DNA of 63,653 nt, taken from the NCBI RefSeq assembly GCF_014697615.1, contig NZ_JACJSD010000044.1, positions 1-63,653 on the forward strand. Direction: 5' to 3'. Numbering within the stretch: the stretch's first letter is position 1; every line of letters starts with the position of its first letter. A program made the translations under genes and the position numbers. The notes below the pieces were generated by a model that was not told where the DNA came from, did no database searches, and saw only the letters and a program-made list of their open reading frames with translations. Positions 9,486-18,666 of this stretch are shown in pieces. This DNA is from Nostoc sp. FACHB-280. GTDB taxonomy: Bacteria > Cyanobacteriota > Cyanobacteriia > Cyanobacteriales > Nostocaceae.

Positions 9486-10261
9486 TGCCCATGAAAACCG
9501 AAACAATCGTTATATTATCCTCAAGAGAAATCGAAAAAATGCGTCGGGCAGGACGCTTGGCGGCTAAACTTCTAGAGCATCTGGAACCACTAGTAAAACC
9601 TGGGGTAAGTACACTGGAACTCAATGATGAAGCTGAACGTTGGACACAAGCCCACGGTGCAAAAAGCGCACCCCTTGGTTATAAAGGTTTCCCGAAATCA
9701 ATTTGTACCAGTGTGAATGAGGTCATCTGTCATGGCATTCCCAATGCTAAACAAATCCTCAAAGACGGCGACATTATTAATATTGATGTTACGCCGATTG
9801 TAGATGGATATCACGGTGATACATCAAAAACATTTATTGTGGGTAATGCGTCTACTAAAACGCAAAAGTTGGTAGAAGTAACTCAAGAGTGCCTATATCT
9901 TGGGATTGCGGAAGTCAAACCAGGCGCAAAGGTTGGGGATATTGGCGCAGCAATTCAGGAGTATGCAGAATCTCAGGGTTTTTCTGTAGTGCGGGATTTT
10001 GTTGGACACGGCATTAGTAATATTTTCCATACAGCGCCGGACATACCCCATTATGGGACTCGTGGCAAAGGTAAGCGTCTTAGACCTGGAATGGTATTTA
10101 CCATTGAGCCGATGATTAACGAAGGTACTTGGGAAGTAGAAATGTTGAGTGATGGTTGGACTGCTGTAACGCGCGATCGCAAGTTGTCAGCCCAATTTGA
10201 ACATACAATTGTGGTGACAGAAGATGGGGTCGAAATTTTAACTCTGCCTGAAGCTGAGTAA
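9485..10261 (+). CDS. map: type I methionine aminopeptidase
   Basis: This 258-residue MetAP removes the N-terminal Met of nascent proteins. Metal ligands are visible: Asp in IINIDVTPIVDG, Asp in YHGDTSKTF, His in GHGISNIFHTAPDIPH, Glu in TIEPMIN and Glu in FEHTIVV. The substrate-binding EVICHGIP segment is also present. It begins at the ATG overlapping the bvdR stop (TAATG); a second ATG two codons later is possible. Cyanobacteria usually carry several map paralogues, so this need not be the essential copy. Confidence 0.92.
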   Translation: MPMKTETIVILSSREIEKMRRAGRLAAKLLEHLEPLVKPGVSTLELNDEAERWTQAHGAKSAPLGYKGFPKSICTSVNEVICHGIPNAKQILKDGDIINIDVTPIVDGYHGDTSKTFIVGNASTKTQKLVEVTQECLYLGIAEVKPGAKVGDIGAAIQEYAESQGFSVVRDFVGHGISNIFHTAPDIPHYGTRGKGKRLRPGMVFTIEPMINEGTWEVEMLSDGWTAVTRDRKLSAQFEHTIVVTEDGVEILTLPEAE

Positions 10262-10596
10262 AGCGCAACTAACAGAAGTTAGTAAACAGCGATTGTTTAT
10301 CTTACTACTTGCTTTACCAACCTCAACGGGAGTCAGTCTGATTGAGATAAATTTTTAATTAGTGAATCAGTAAGTAAAATTTCCTAGTCCTATTTGCGTG
10401 AGGACAGATTAACTTCATCACCAGAGAAAAAACTTTGATGTTTGATGACAATTTTTCCATGCTTAACTAGTCCATAGCCGCTAATTCCTAGCCTCGAAAA
10501 TGCAACAAAACTGGTAGCAACAAAATCTAAAAGCCACAATAGAAGACGCGGACTGTCCACAAACAGTTATGCACTAAATTAAGGAGATTACTATCT
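10262..10596. other. intergenic region upstream of putA
   Basis: This is 335 bp without a convincing gene. A weak hairpin (ACTAAC/GTTAGT, about 10267-10282) follows map. The remainder presumably contains the putA promoter and ends with an AAGGAG ribosome site before the GTG start. No operator was identified. Confidence 0.45.
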
Positions 10597-13578
10597 GTGG
10601 TATTACAAGTACAAACCAGCATCTACGAACCTAAAACCCAGGAAATTGCTAAACAACTGTTAACAGCTACCCAAGAAAATCGTTCATTTTTAGCTTCCTT
10701 GCGTGACCAGATGCGCTGGGATGATAAATTACTCGCTTGGGCGATGAGTAATCCTGGTTTACGGGTGCAACTTTTTCGTTTTATTGATACTCTGCCAGCA
10801 TTACGCAGTAAGCCAGAAATTGCCGCGCATTTACAAGAATATTTAGGGGATGAAACTGTCGAATTGCCAGCCGCTTTGAAGGGGATGTTAAATTTTGCTA
10901 ACCCCGATTCTATGCCGGGACAAGTGGCTGCAACAACTGTCTCGACTGCGGTTGAAACTCTAGCACATAAATATATTGCTGGCGAAAATATTAAACAAGT
11001 CATCAAAACAGTTGAACGCCTGCGGAAAGAAAAAATGGCGTTCACAATTGATTTACTTGGTGAAGCTGTAATTACAGAAGTCGAAGCGCAGTCTTATCAA
11101 GAACGCTATCAAGAATTAATTGCACAGTTGGTAGAAGCATCGAAAAATTGGACGCATATTCCGGCTATTGATGAAGCTGATGGCGAAAGGCTACCAAAAG
11201 TCCAAGTTTCTGTAAAATTAACGGCGTTTTATTCGCAATTCGACCCTTTAGATGCTAAGGGTAGTGAGGAAAGAGTTAGCGATCGCATTCGTAATTTATT
11301 ACGTTATGCCAAAGAATTAGGCGCAGCTATTCATTTTGATATGGAACAGTATGCGTATAAAGATTTAACTCTGAATATTTTGCAAAAGTTATTGTTAGAA
11401 GATGAGTTTCGCCAACGTACAGATATAGGCATCACAATCCAAGCATACTTGCGTGATAGTGAGCAAGATGCGAGAAATGTGATTGCTTGGCTGAAACAGC
11501 GCGGATATCCGTTAACTATTCGCCTGGTGAAGGGTGCGTATTGGGATCAGGAAACTATCAAAGCTGCCCAGAAGCATTGGCCACAGCCTGTTTACAACGA
11601 CAAGGTGGCGACAGATGCGAATTTTGAAGCCATAACCCAGTTGTTGCTAGAAAATCATCAATATGTCTATGCTGCCATAGGTAGTCATAATGTGCGATCG
11701 CAAGCACGGGCAATTGCCATAGCGGAAAGTTTAAAGGTTCCCCGCCGTTGTTTTGAAATGCAAGTTTTGTATGGGATGGGCGATAAGTTAGCTAAGGCTT
11801 TGGTGGATAAGGGTTATCGCGTTAGGGTTTATTGTCCTTACGGTGAATTATTACCGGGGATGGCGTATTTGATTCGGCGTTTGTTGGAGAATACGGCTAA
11901 TAGTTCGTTTTTGCGGCAGAATTTGGAGAATCGGCCTGTGGAGGAACTACTAGCACCTCCGGATATGTCTCGCGCAAAGGCGCAAAGGCGCAAAGAAGAA
12001 GAGGATGGGAGATTTGAGGGTGCGGCGGATAGTGATTTTGCGGAGGACGAAAGGAGGAAGAAGGCGGCGCAGGCTTTTGAAGGTGTGCGTCGGGAGTTTG
12101 GGAAGAGTTATCTACCTCTAATTAATGGGGAGTATGTGAATACTCTGGAGGTGATTGATTCGGTTAATCCTTCTAATTACAGTCAGGTGATTGGTAAGGT
12201 TGGGTTGATTAGTGTGGAACAGGCGGAACAGGCGATGCAGGCGGCGAAGGCGGCGTTTCCTGGGTGGAGGAAAACGCCTGTGAAGCAACGGGCTGATATT
12301 TTACGCAAGGCGGGGGATTTGTTGGAACAACGTCGGGCGGAAATGTCGGCTTGGATAGTGTTAGAGGTGGGTAAGCCTGTTAAGGAAGCAGATGCAGAGG
12401 TTTCGGAGGCGATAGATTTTTGTCGTTACTACGCTGATGAGATGGAACGGTTGGAACAAGGTATTAATTATGACGTACCTGGAGAAACTAATCGTTATAT
12501 TTACCAGCCACGGGGAATTGCGGTGGTGATTTCGCCGTGGAATTTTCCGTTGGCGATCGCCTGTGGAATGACTGTGGCTGCTTTGGTTACAGGTAATTGT
12601 ACGCTGCTCAAACCTGCGGAAACATCTTCGATTATTACTGCCAAACTCACAGAAATTTTGGTTGAGGCGGGGATTCCTCAAGGCGTTTTTCAATACGTGC
12701 CTGGTAAGGGTTCGCAAGTCGGTGCTTATTTGGTAAGTCACCCTGATACTCATGTGATTGCTTTTACTGGTTCTCAAGAAGTGGGTTGTCGAATTTACTC
12801 AGAAGCGGCAACATTGAAGCCATTGCAAAGGCACATGAAGCGGGTAATTGCCGAGATGGGCGGTAAGAATGCCATCATTGTCGATGAAAGTGCTGATTTA
12901 GACCAAGCAGTTGTCGGGGTTGTGCAATCAGCCTTTGGTTACAGTGGGCAGAAATGCTCGGCTTGTTCGCGGGTGGTGGTTGTGGAATCAATCTACGATA
13001 CTTTTGTGGCGAGGTTGGTTGAGGCGACAAAATCCTTAAATATTGGGGAAGCTGATTTACCAAGTACCCAAGTAGGGCCAGTGATTGATGCTAACGCCCG
13101 CGATCGCATCCGGGAGTATATTGAAAAAGGTAAGGCAGAAGCAAAACTAGCACTAGAGTTACCATCACCAGCCCAAGGTTATTTTATCGGCCCTGTTATC
13201 TTCAGTGAAGTGCCACCCGATGGCATCATTGCCCAACAAGAAATCTTCGGCCCTGTGTTAGCTGTAATTAAGGTGAAGGATTTTGCCGAAGCATTACAAG
13301 TTGCTAACGGGACAAATTACGCCTTAACTGGTGGTTTGTATTCCCGTACACCTTCCCATATTCAGCAAGCCCAAGAAGAATTTGAAGTCGGCAACTTGTA
13401 CATTAATAGGAATATTACAGGGGCGATCGTGGCTCGCCAACCCTTCGGCGGCTTCAAACTTTCTGGCGTAGGTTCCAAAGCAGGTGGCCCTGACTACCTG
13501 CTACAGTTCCTCGAACCACGCACAATTACAGAAAACATTCAGCGCCAAGGTTTTGCACCTATCGAAGGCGCAGATTAA
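10597..13578 (+). CDS. putA: bifunctional proline dehydrogenase / P5C dehydrogenase (PutA)
   Basis: This 993-residue two-domain enzyme oxidises proline to glutamate. The FAD-dependent PRODH barrel covers about 190-450, with QAYLRDSEQDARNVI, RLVKGAYWDQE and YGMGDKLAKAL. The NAD-dependent aldehyde dehydrogenase domain covers about 500-985, with SPWNFPLAI, TGSQEVG, AEMGGKNAI and catalytic Cys787 in GQKCSACSR. There is no N-terminal ribbon-helix-helix, so this is a short PutA that does not repress its own gene. The start is GTG after AAGGAG. The inter-domain linker (about 455-500) is highly charged and contains a tandem CGCAAAGG repeat, so a dispersed repeat seems to have been accommodated in frame. 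Confidence 0.94.
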   Translation: MVLQVQTSIYEPKTQEIAKQLLTATQENRSFLASLRDQMRWDDKLLAWAMSNPGLRVQLFRFIDTLPALRSKPEIAAHLQEYLGDETVELPAALKGMLNFANPDSMPGQVAATTVSTAVETLAHKYIAGENIKQVIKTVERLRKEKMAFTIDLLGEAVITEVEAQSYQERYQELIAQLVEASKNWTHIPAIDEADGERLPKVQVSVKLTAFYSQFDPLDAKGSEERVSDRIRNLLRYAKELGAAIHFDMEQYAYKDLTLNILQKLLLEDEFRQRTDIGITIQAYLRDSEQDARNVIAWLKQRGYPLTIRLVKGAYWDQETIKAAQKHWPQPVYNDKVATDANFEAITQLLLENHQYVYAAIGSHNVRSQARAIAIAESLKVPRRCFEMQVLYGMGDKLAKALVDKGYRVRVYCPYGELLPGMAYLIRRLLENTANSSFLRQNLENRPVEELLAPPDMSRAKAQRRKEEEDGRFEGAADSDFAEDERRKKAAQAFEGVRREFGKSYLPLINGEYVNTLEVIDSVNPSNYSQVIGKVGLISVEQAEQAMQAAKAAFPGWRKTPVKQRADILRKAGDLLEQRRAEMSAWIVLEVGKPVKEADAEVSEAIDFCRYYADEMERLEQGINYDVPGETNRYIYQPRGIAVVISPWNFPLAIACGMTVAALVTGNCTLLKPAETSSIITAKLTEILVEAGIPQGVFQYVPGKGSQVGAYLVSHPDTHVIAFTGSQEVGCRIYSEAATLKPLQRHMKRVIAEMGGKNAIIVDESADLDQAVVGVVQSAFGYSGQKCSACSRVVVVESIYDTFVARLVEATKSLNIGEADLPSTQVGPVIDANARDRIREYIEKGKAEAKLALELPSPAQGYFIGPVIFSEVPPDGIIAQQEIFGPVLAVIKVKDFAEALQVANGTNYALTGGLYSRTPSHIQQAQEEFEVGNLYINRNITGAIVARQPFGGFKLSGVGSKAGGPDYLLQFLEPRTITENIQRQGFAPIEGAD
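11972..11997 (+). repeat. CGCAAAGG tandem repeat inside putA
   Basis: Three CGCAAAGG-like units lie in tandem in the linker-coding part of putA. The same short unit is common between genes in Nostocales. Here it encodes part of an AKAQRRKE peptide without breaking the frame. Confidence 0.6.
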
Positions 13579-13698
13579 TCTCGTCAACACACTCCACGCC
13601 TCCGGTTACTGAGCGACTTACCCTGAGCGCAGTTGTTCGAGCCGAAGTATGCGCCTGGAGTGTGAGCTAATCATAACGACATAATATGAGCATAAAAA

Positions 13699-13729
13699 TC
13701 AGGTGGGTAATGCTCACCTGACTTTTTTG
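13699..13729 (+). terminator. Rho-independent terminator after putA
   Basis: The stem TCAGGTG/CACCTGA has a short internal extension and a TAATG loop, and is followed by CTTTTTTG. It lies 120 bp past the putA stop and points rightward. Confidence 0.75.
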
Positions 13730-13892
13730 TTAGGTTCAGACTCAGTACTTGAAGGTATGTGTAAAATTCATCACCTACTGTCGATTTTGTTCTCCATCTA
13801 GATGCAGAGGATGTTGGTGTAGGAAAACCCAACAATACCTAGCTCAATATTAGGTGAAAATAAAATTTTGAATTTTACAAAAATATTGTCTG

Positions 13893-14195
13893 ATGGATGG
13901 ACGACAGTTTTACTCTAGCTTGATTCGACTTCACATTCTGCATCATGCAGTGAAAGAACCAATTTTTGGACTCGGCATTATTGAGGAATTGGCACGTCAT
14001 GGCTATAAACTCAGTGCCGGAACAGTCTACCCAATGCTGCACGATATGGAATGTAAGGGATATTTATATTCTGTTGAGGAGAAATCAGGACGGCAGCACC
14101 GACGACTTTACCGAGCTACCGATTTAGGAAAAATTACCTTAGAAGATGCCAAACAAAAGGTAAGGGAATTATTTGGCGAATTGTTTGAGGAGTAG
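13893..14195 (+). CDS. PadR family transcriptional regulator
   Basis: This 100-residue winged-helix protein has the PadR core: GLGIIEELARHGYKLSAGTVYPMLHDMECKGYL, then the wing segment RQHRRLYRATDLG. PadR proteins are dimeric repressors that respond to phenolics, drugs or other stresses. The C-terminal dimerisation helix is short, as in group 2 members. It ends 12 bp from a convergent phosphatase gene and lies upstream of a chromate transporter. Similar small PadR genes next to chrA occur in other bacteria, so it may control that transporter; this is inference. Confidence 0.85.
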   Translation: MDGRQFYSSLIRLHILHHAVKEPIFGLGIIEELARHGYKLSAGTVYPMLHDMECKGYLYSVEEKSGRQHRRLYRATDLGKITLEDAKQKVRELFGELFEE

Positions 14196-14206
14196 TGATA
14201 TCATCC

Positions 14207-14632
14207 TCACGAAAGGTTTTCTAAAAACTGCTTGAGATGAGCTTGCTCTGGGTTGATACCCTGTTCTTTGGCTTTTGCCAAAACCTCTTCACGGTTAAGT
14301 TTTTGTTGAGTTGCAAAAGCAATCAGTGCCAGGGCGCTGGCTCGTCCACCTGCACCACAATGAAAATATACCGGAGTCGGCAATTCTTCTAGTTCTGAGA
14401 GAATTTTTGTCGTCAAATTATTGTCGGCTTCTGTTGATTTGAGTGGAATGTTGATATATTCCAGACCTGCGGCTTGAGCTTGTTGCTGTTCGTCATCTAA
14501 AACACCAACTTCATCAGGCGATCGCAAATTCACTACAGACTTATATCCCTCATCAGCCAGATGTTTTAGCGTCTCTGGGGTTGGTTGTCCACCCGCGAAA
14601 AACTCATTACTCACTTTTTTGATATCACTCAT
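14207..14632 (-). CDS. DUF442-type (beta-lactamase-hydrolase-like) phosphatase
   Basis: This 141-residue protein resembles the dual-specificity-like phosphatase domain DUF442 found fused to, or beside, beta-lactamase-like persulfide dioxygenases. The catalytic loop is HCGAGGRAS with Cys92 and Arg97, a CX4R spacing typical of this family rather than the CX5R of classical tyrosine phosphatases. The FFAGGQPTPETLKHLADEGYKSV and NLRSPDE segments are also characteristic. It lies between a PadR gene and chrA on the opposite strand. Its start is 128 bp from the divergent chrA start, so they may share a control region. The substrate is unknown. Confidence 0.8.
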   Translation of the reverse strand: MSDIKKVSNEFFAGGQPTPETLKHLADEGYKSVVNLRSPDEVGVLDDEQQQAQAAGLEYINIPLKSTEADNNLTTKILSELEELPTPVYFHCGAGGRASALALIAFATQQKLNREEVLAKAKEQGINPEQAHLKQFLENLS

Positions 14633-14760
14633 ACATACTCCAACAAATCGATTGATTTACAGTATTTAATATTAACTGGATAGTAACATGGATTATTTCT
14701 AACGTTATCGAAATCCGATATATTAATTTTGTCACCATATCAAATTTTTGGAACACTACA

Positions 14761-15975
14761 GTGACACAAGAAGCTGAGGATATTCAGGAAGAGCAAGAAG
14801 AAAATTCCGCTAAGGCTCTGACTCAAAGGCAACAGAGGCAGCGATTAACTGAACTAGCAATAGTGTTTTTGCGGCTGGGGACGATCGCCTTTGGTGGCCC
14901 GGCTGCCCACATCGCCATGATGGACAATGAAGTAGTTAATCGTCGCCAATGGATGAGTCGAGACAAACTGTTAGATTTACTAGGGATTACAAATTTGATT
15001 CCTGGCCCCAACTCGACGGAATTAGCCATTCACATTGGTTATGAACGCGCCGGATGGCGTGGATTACTGGTTGCAGGAAGTTGTTTTATTTTGCCTGCTA
15101 TGCTCATTGTTTGGGCATTAGCCGCCATTTATGCTCGCTATCAAACTGTTCCCCAGGTAGAATGGTTGCTTTATGGAATTAAACCAGTAATTATTGCTAT
15201 CGTGCTTCAGGCTGTGTGGAATCTAGGTAGAAAAGCAGCCAAAGACTTACCGACAATCATTGCAGGGATAGCAGCGATCGCCGCATACTTTATGGGCATT
15301 AATGAAATTACCGTGCTGATTTTGCTAGGTATTGCTGTGATGCTAATTAAGAATTGGCAAACTAGAGGGCGCACAACAGGCGCATTCCTGTTGCCCTTGT
15401 CAGGTATGCTGGCGCAGGTTGGTAGTACAACAGCCGCAGTGACATCAGTTAGTTGGATCAGCGTCTTTATCTTCTTTCTCAAAATTGGGTGCGTTCTCTA
15501 TGGCAGTGGTTACGTGTTGCTGGCATTTCTGCAACGAGATTTAGTAGAGCGTAACCAGTGGCTGACATCACAGCAGCTTTTAGATGCTGTGGCGATCGGG
15601 CAGTTTACACCGGGGCCTGTTTTCACCACTGCAACATTTATTGGTTATTTATTAGCAGGAAATATCGGGGCGATTGTTGCTACAATTGGCATTTTTTTAC
15701 CAGCTTTTGTGCTGGTGTGGGTGGTGAACCCTTGGGTTACTAACTTACGGCAATCGCCTTGGGCTAGTGGATTTCTAGATGGTGTGAACGCAGCTTCTTT
15801 AGGATTAATGGCCGGAGTCAGCTACACATTAGGACGAGCCGCACTGGTGGATTGGTTAACAATTATTTTGGCAATTTTGAGTGCGATCGCTGTGTTTCGA
15901 TTCAAAATCAATTCTGCTTGGTTAGTGCTGGCAGGCGGAGTTGTCGGACTTACATCACGCATATTATTAGGCTAG
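14761..15975 (+). CDS. chrA: chromate efflux transporter (CHR family, long form)
   Basis: This 404-residue membrane protein has two homologous CHR halves, about 30-195 and 220-400. Diagnostic motifs are AFGGPAAHIAMM, NLIPGPNSTELAIHIGY in the first half and GQFTPGPVFTTATFIGYLL in the second. About ten hydrophobic helices can be followed. Family members export chromate, driven by membrane potential. The start is GTG at 14761; the first 30 residues are hydrophilic and Glu/Gln-rich. The preceding PadR-family gene may regulate it. In-frame integrity is complete. Confidence 0.9.
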   Translation: MTQEAEDIQEEQEENSAKALTQRQQRQRLTELAIVFLRLGTIAFGGPAAHIAMMDNEVVNRRQWMSRDKLLDLLGITNLIPGPNSTELAIHIGYERAGWRGLLVAGSCFILPAMLIVWALAAIYARYQTVPQVEWLLYGIKPVIIAIVLQAVWNLGRKAAKDLPTIIAGIAAIAAYFMGINEITVLILLGIAVMLIKNWQTRGRTTGAFLLPLSGMLAQVGSTTAAVTSVSWISVFIFFLKIGCVLYGSGYVLLAFLQRDLVERNQWLTSQQLLDAVAIGQFTPGPVFTTATFIGYLLAGNIGAIVATIGIFLPAFVLVWVVNPWVTNLRQSPWASGFLDGVNAASLGLMAGVSYTLGRAALVDWLTIILAILSAIAVFRFKINSAWLVLAGGVVGLTSRILLG

Positions 15976-16140
15976 AGGTGTATTGCAGTAGAGCATATTC
16001 TACTAACTATATTTATCTAGGTTTTGACTACTCTTATTCAGAAATTCAGGGCGAAATTTTCTGATTTTTAGTACATTGTCATTATCTCTTGACTTAAGGT
16101 GATCACTTGATTAACTATTTGAAATCGTAACGCGATCGCA

Positions 16141-17103
16141 TTAACTTACAGGTACTTCTTTTAACTCCACTTCTCGCCGTCGTGGCACATCATAAGTCAT
16201 AAAATCATAAGCCATATCTGTCTTAGGAAAAATCGCCCGCGCTTCTTGAAGCAAATCTTTCAACTCTATGGGGTTGCCAGGAGCGTAGCGAGGACTAAAA
16301 TGAGTCATGATTAACCGATGGGAACCAGCAGCTAAAGCTGTTTGTGCTGCCATTGTGGTTGTTGAATGTAATCTTTGAAAAGCCATCTCTGCGTCTTGAT
16401 GAGCAAAGGTCGCTTCGTGAATTAACACATCCGCATCTTTAGCTAGTTCTACAGCCCCTTCCGTATAAATTGTATCTGTGCAGTAAGCAATTTTGCGGCC
16501 AATTTCTGTGGGGCCACAAAGTTCAGCACCGTTAATTACTCTCCCATCATCCAAAGTAACAGTTTCACCCCGTTTGAGTTGACCGTAAATCCGTCCCGCA
16601 GGAATTTGCAGTGCTTTGGCTTTTTCGACATCAAAACGTCCGGCGCGGTCTTTTTCAGCAACTCGATAACCAAATGCGGTAATGCGATGATGCAACTGGC
16701 CACAGGTGACAGTAAATTCCTGATCTTCGTAAATTACTCCCGGACGGATAGCATGAACTTTAATCGGGTAGGAAAAGTGTGTATGAGAATATTTTGATGC
16801 CGAATGGATGTATTCATTTAATCCCGGCGGCCCGTAAATATCAATTCTGTCCACATTGCCAGCTAAACCACAACTAGCCAACAAACCCATCAAGCCAAAA
16901 ATATGGTCGCCGTGCAGATGGGTAATAAAAATTCGGGAAAGTTGACTGATTTTTAGGTCACTCCGCAAAATTTGGTGCTGAGTACCTTCACCACAATCGA
17001 ATAACCATAGCTCTGCCCTTTGGGGTAATCTTAGGGCGACACTAGAGACATTACGCGATCGCGTTGGTACACCGGAACTTGTCCCTAAAAATGTTATCTG
17101 CAC
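16141..17103 (-). CDS. rnz: ribonuclease Z
   Basis: This 320-residue metallo-beta-lactamase-fold nuclease makes the 3' end of tRNA. The metal site is in ITHLHGDHIFG (His62, His64, Asp66, His67), preceded by FDCGEGTQHQ. Further on are the exosite/PxKxRN-like region, the YCTDTIY strand, LIHEATF and the MTHFSPRY motif. Length is normal for the short bacterial form. It is a single leftward gene. Downstream (right) of its start lies a palindromic repeat region. Confidence 0.95.
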   Translation of the reverse strand: MQITFLGTSSGVPTRSRNVSSVALRLPQRAELWLFDCGEGTQHQILRSDLKISQLSRIFITHLHGDHIFGLMGLLASCGLAGNVDRIDIYGPPGLNEYIHSASKYSHTHFSYPIKVHAIRPGVIYEDQEFTVTCGQLHHRITAFGYRVAEKDRAGRFDVEKAKALQIPAGRIYGQLKRGETVTLDDGRVINGAELCGPTEIGRKIAYCTDTIYTEGAVELAKDADVLIHEATFAHQDAEMAFQRLHSTTTMAAQTALAAGSHRLIMTHFSPRYAPGNPIELKDLLQEARAIFPKTDMAYDFMTYDVPRRREVELKEVPVS

Positions 17104-17156
17104 AGCGTTTTTTGTTTCCCTATGACTGATTTTGGCTCTTTGTTCTATATCGTGAC

Positions 17157-17300
17157 ATAACAGAATTCAGAATACAGAACCCAGAAGTCAGAATTGTGAA
17201 AGAGTTTGAAAACCTATATTCTCAAAATTGAAAAATTTCTCTCTGACAAACTCCTAATTTATTCATACTTCTGAATTCTGACTCCTGAATTCTTATATAA
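17157..17300. repeat. CAGAATTCAGAA-type dispersed repeat, inverted pair
   Basis: A purine-rich block of AGAATTCAGAATACAGAA type at about 17161-17197 is followed about 70 bp later by its approximate reverse complement (TTCTGAATTCTGACTCCTGAATTC, 17269-17292). The pair could form a long hairpin. Related blocks occur near 22890, 61490-61640 and 63170-63260, always between genes. Confidence 0.55.
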
Positions 17301-17366
17301 AAATACCGCAGTTTTGCTGATAAACCACGGTTACAAACCTTTTGTTATGAATTGCCTAACTCAAGT

Positions 17367-17798
17367 TTATTTACTGTTGGCGGAAAGATTTTCTAACAAG
17401 CGATCGCGAATTCCCATTAGTCTGGCTTGATTATCAATTGCCGAGCGTGGTGCTGGTAAATCAGTATTCGGCCAACCAGGTAAATCATTGCATGGGCAAG
17501 CTTCTGCGGGCATTCCTACGTTTCTCATTGGAACCGGCATATTGCAACGGCTACAAGGCGATACTTCCCATGCAGATGTCAGCAATTCTGCAATGGTTTC
17601 GTGAGTCCCTTCTAGATAACAATCACCTGATTCTGGCGAGATAATTTTCTGCCAACACTCTTCAAATTCCTGGCTATAGTGATCGCCTCTATATACGGGT
17701 TGAGGCAACAAGCTTGCTACCCCATTGCCAATCACTACTTTCTTACCCAACTGAAACCAGTAGGCAAGATACTTTTTTACATCTTCTGTGTTTGCCAT
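17367..17798 (-). CDS. conserved hypothetical protein with CxxC-type cysteines
   Basis: I do not recognise a named family. The product (143 residues from ATG 17798; an ATG at 17813 would add five residues) has an N-terminal NTEDVKKYLAYWFQLGKKVVIG segment. A cysteine-rich middle (CSRCNMP ... CPC) looks like a small zinc-binding or redox motif. The C-terminal helix is RSAIDNQARLMGIRDRLLENL. The style is of a cyanobacteria-specific soluble protein. It lies leftward, 130 bp from cobU, which does not establish a link. Confidence 0.7.
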   Translation of the reverse strand: MANTEDVKKYLAYWFQLGKKVVIGNGVASLLPQPVYRGDHYSQEFEECWQKIISPESGDCYLEGTHETIAELLTSAWEVSPCSRCNMPVPMRNVGMPAEACPCNDLPGWPNTDLPAPRSAIDNQARLMGIRDRLLENLSANSK

Positions 17799-17927
17799 AC
17801 CACGATTGTACATTCGGCATGAGGAGACTTGGTTTGTATATAGTATTAATTTTCTATTAAAAATTTAACCCTCCATCGGTAGACAAAATAATAATCAAGC
17901 TCTCTTAATTTTTCTTAATTTAATGCT

Positions 17928-18485
17928 TTACAATTCCTCATTTATCGCTTTTGGTATTGGTGTACCCAACACACTCAAATTCAATATATGACCACCAACT
18001 ACTAGATAAACGGTGTCGCAAACAATACCTAATTGACGCACCAAAGAACCCAGGCGATCGCGGAATTGTCTGCCAATGGGATAAGCCGGAACCACACCCC
18101 AACCAACTTCTTCCGCCACAAACAGCAGATCGGCGGCAACTAGTTGTACTGTTTCTAAAAACTCGGCAATTGTATTTTGCCAACTCATTTCATCTTCATC
18201 TAAAAGATTTGTCACCCAAGTTCCCAAAGAATCAACTAACAAACAACTCTGGGGTTTAGCATCAGCCAAAGTAGCTGATAACTCTCTAGGTACGGCTAAA
18301 GTTACCCAGTTTTGCGGACGGCGTTGTTGATGTGCCGAAATGCGTTTTTGCCATTCAGGATCATCAGGATTTTCTGTAGCAGTGGCAACATAAACTACTT
18401 GTTTACCTGACTGCTGGGCTAAGTATTCCGCCCATTCACTTTTCCCTGACCGAGCAGCACCTGTAATTAAAATGACTTTACCCAC
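17928..18485 (-). CDS. cobU: adenosylcobinamide kinase / adenosylcobinamide-phosphate guanylyltransferase
   Basis: This 185-residue bifunctional enzyme works in nucleotide-loop assembly of cobalamin. The P-loop is GAARSGKSEWAEY (from residue 9). The following YVATATENPDDPEWQKRISAHQQRRPQNW segment contains the guanylylated His region (HQQRRP). LLVDSLGTWVTNLL and VAEEVGWGVVPAYPIGRQFRDRLG are diagnostic CobU motifs. Length is typical. No other cobalamin gene is in the window. Confidence 0.93.
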   Translation of the reverse strand: MGKVILITGAARSGKSEWAEYLAQQSGKQVVYVATATENPDDPEWQKRISAHQQRRPQNWVTLAVPRELSATLADAKPQSCLLVDSLGTWVTNLLDEDEMSWQNTIAEFLETVQLVAADLLFVAEEVGWGVVPAYPIGRQFRDRLGSLVRQLGIVCDTVYLVVGGHILNLSVLGTPIPKAINEEL

Positions 18486-18666
18486 AAATTTTTCCTAGAA
18501 AATACTTAAGCAAAAAGATGTAGAATTTTACTTCTACATCCTTTCATTTTCCAATCCTTTGATCACAACTATTTGGAAGAGGCTAAAGAGGTATAGAGCA
18601 ATACAGTTAAGTACAGCCTCACACCCATTCTTAACAGACAACCTCTGCACTTAAGTTCTATACCTG

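Noticed and set aside
17951-18259. 102-codon frame antisense to cobU
   Set aside because: It is an antisense shadow of a clearly recognised gene, with no ribosome site or similarity.
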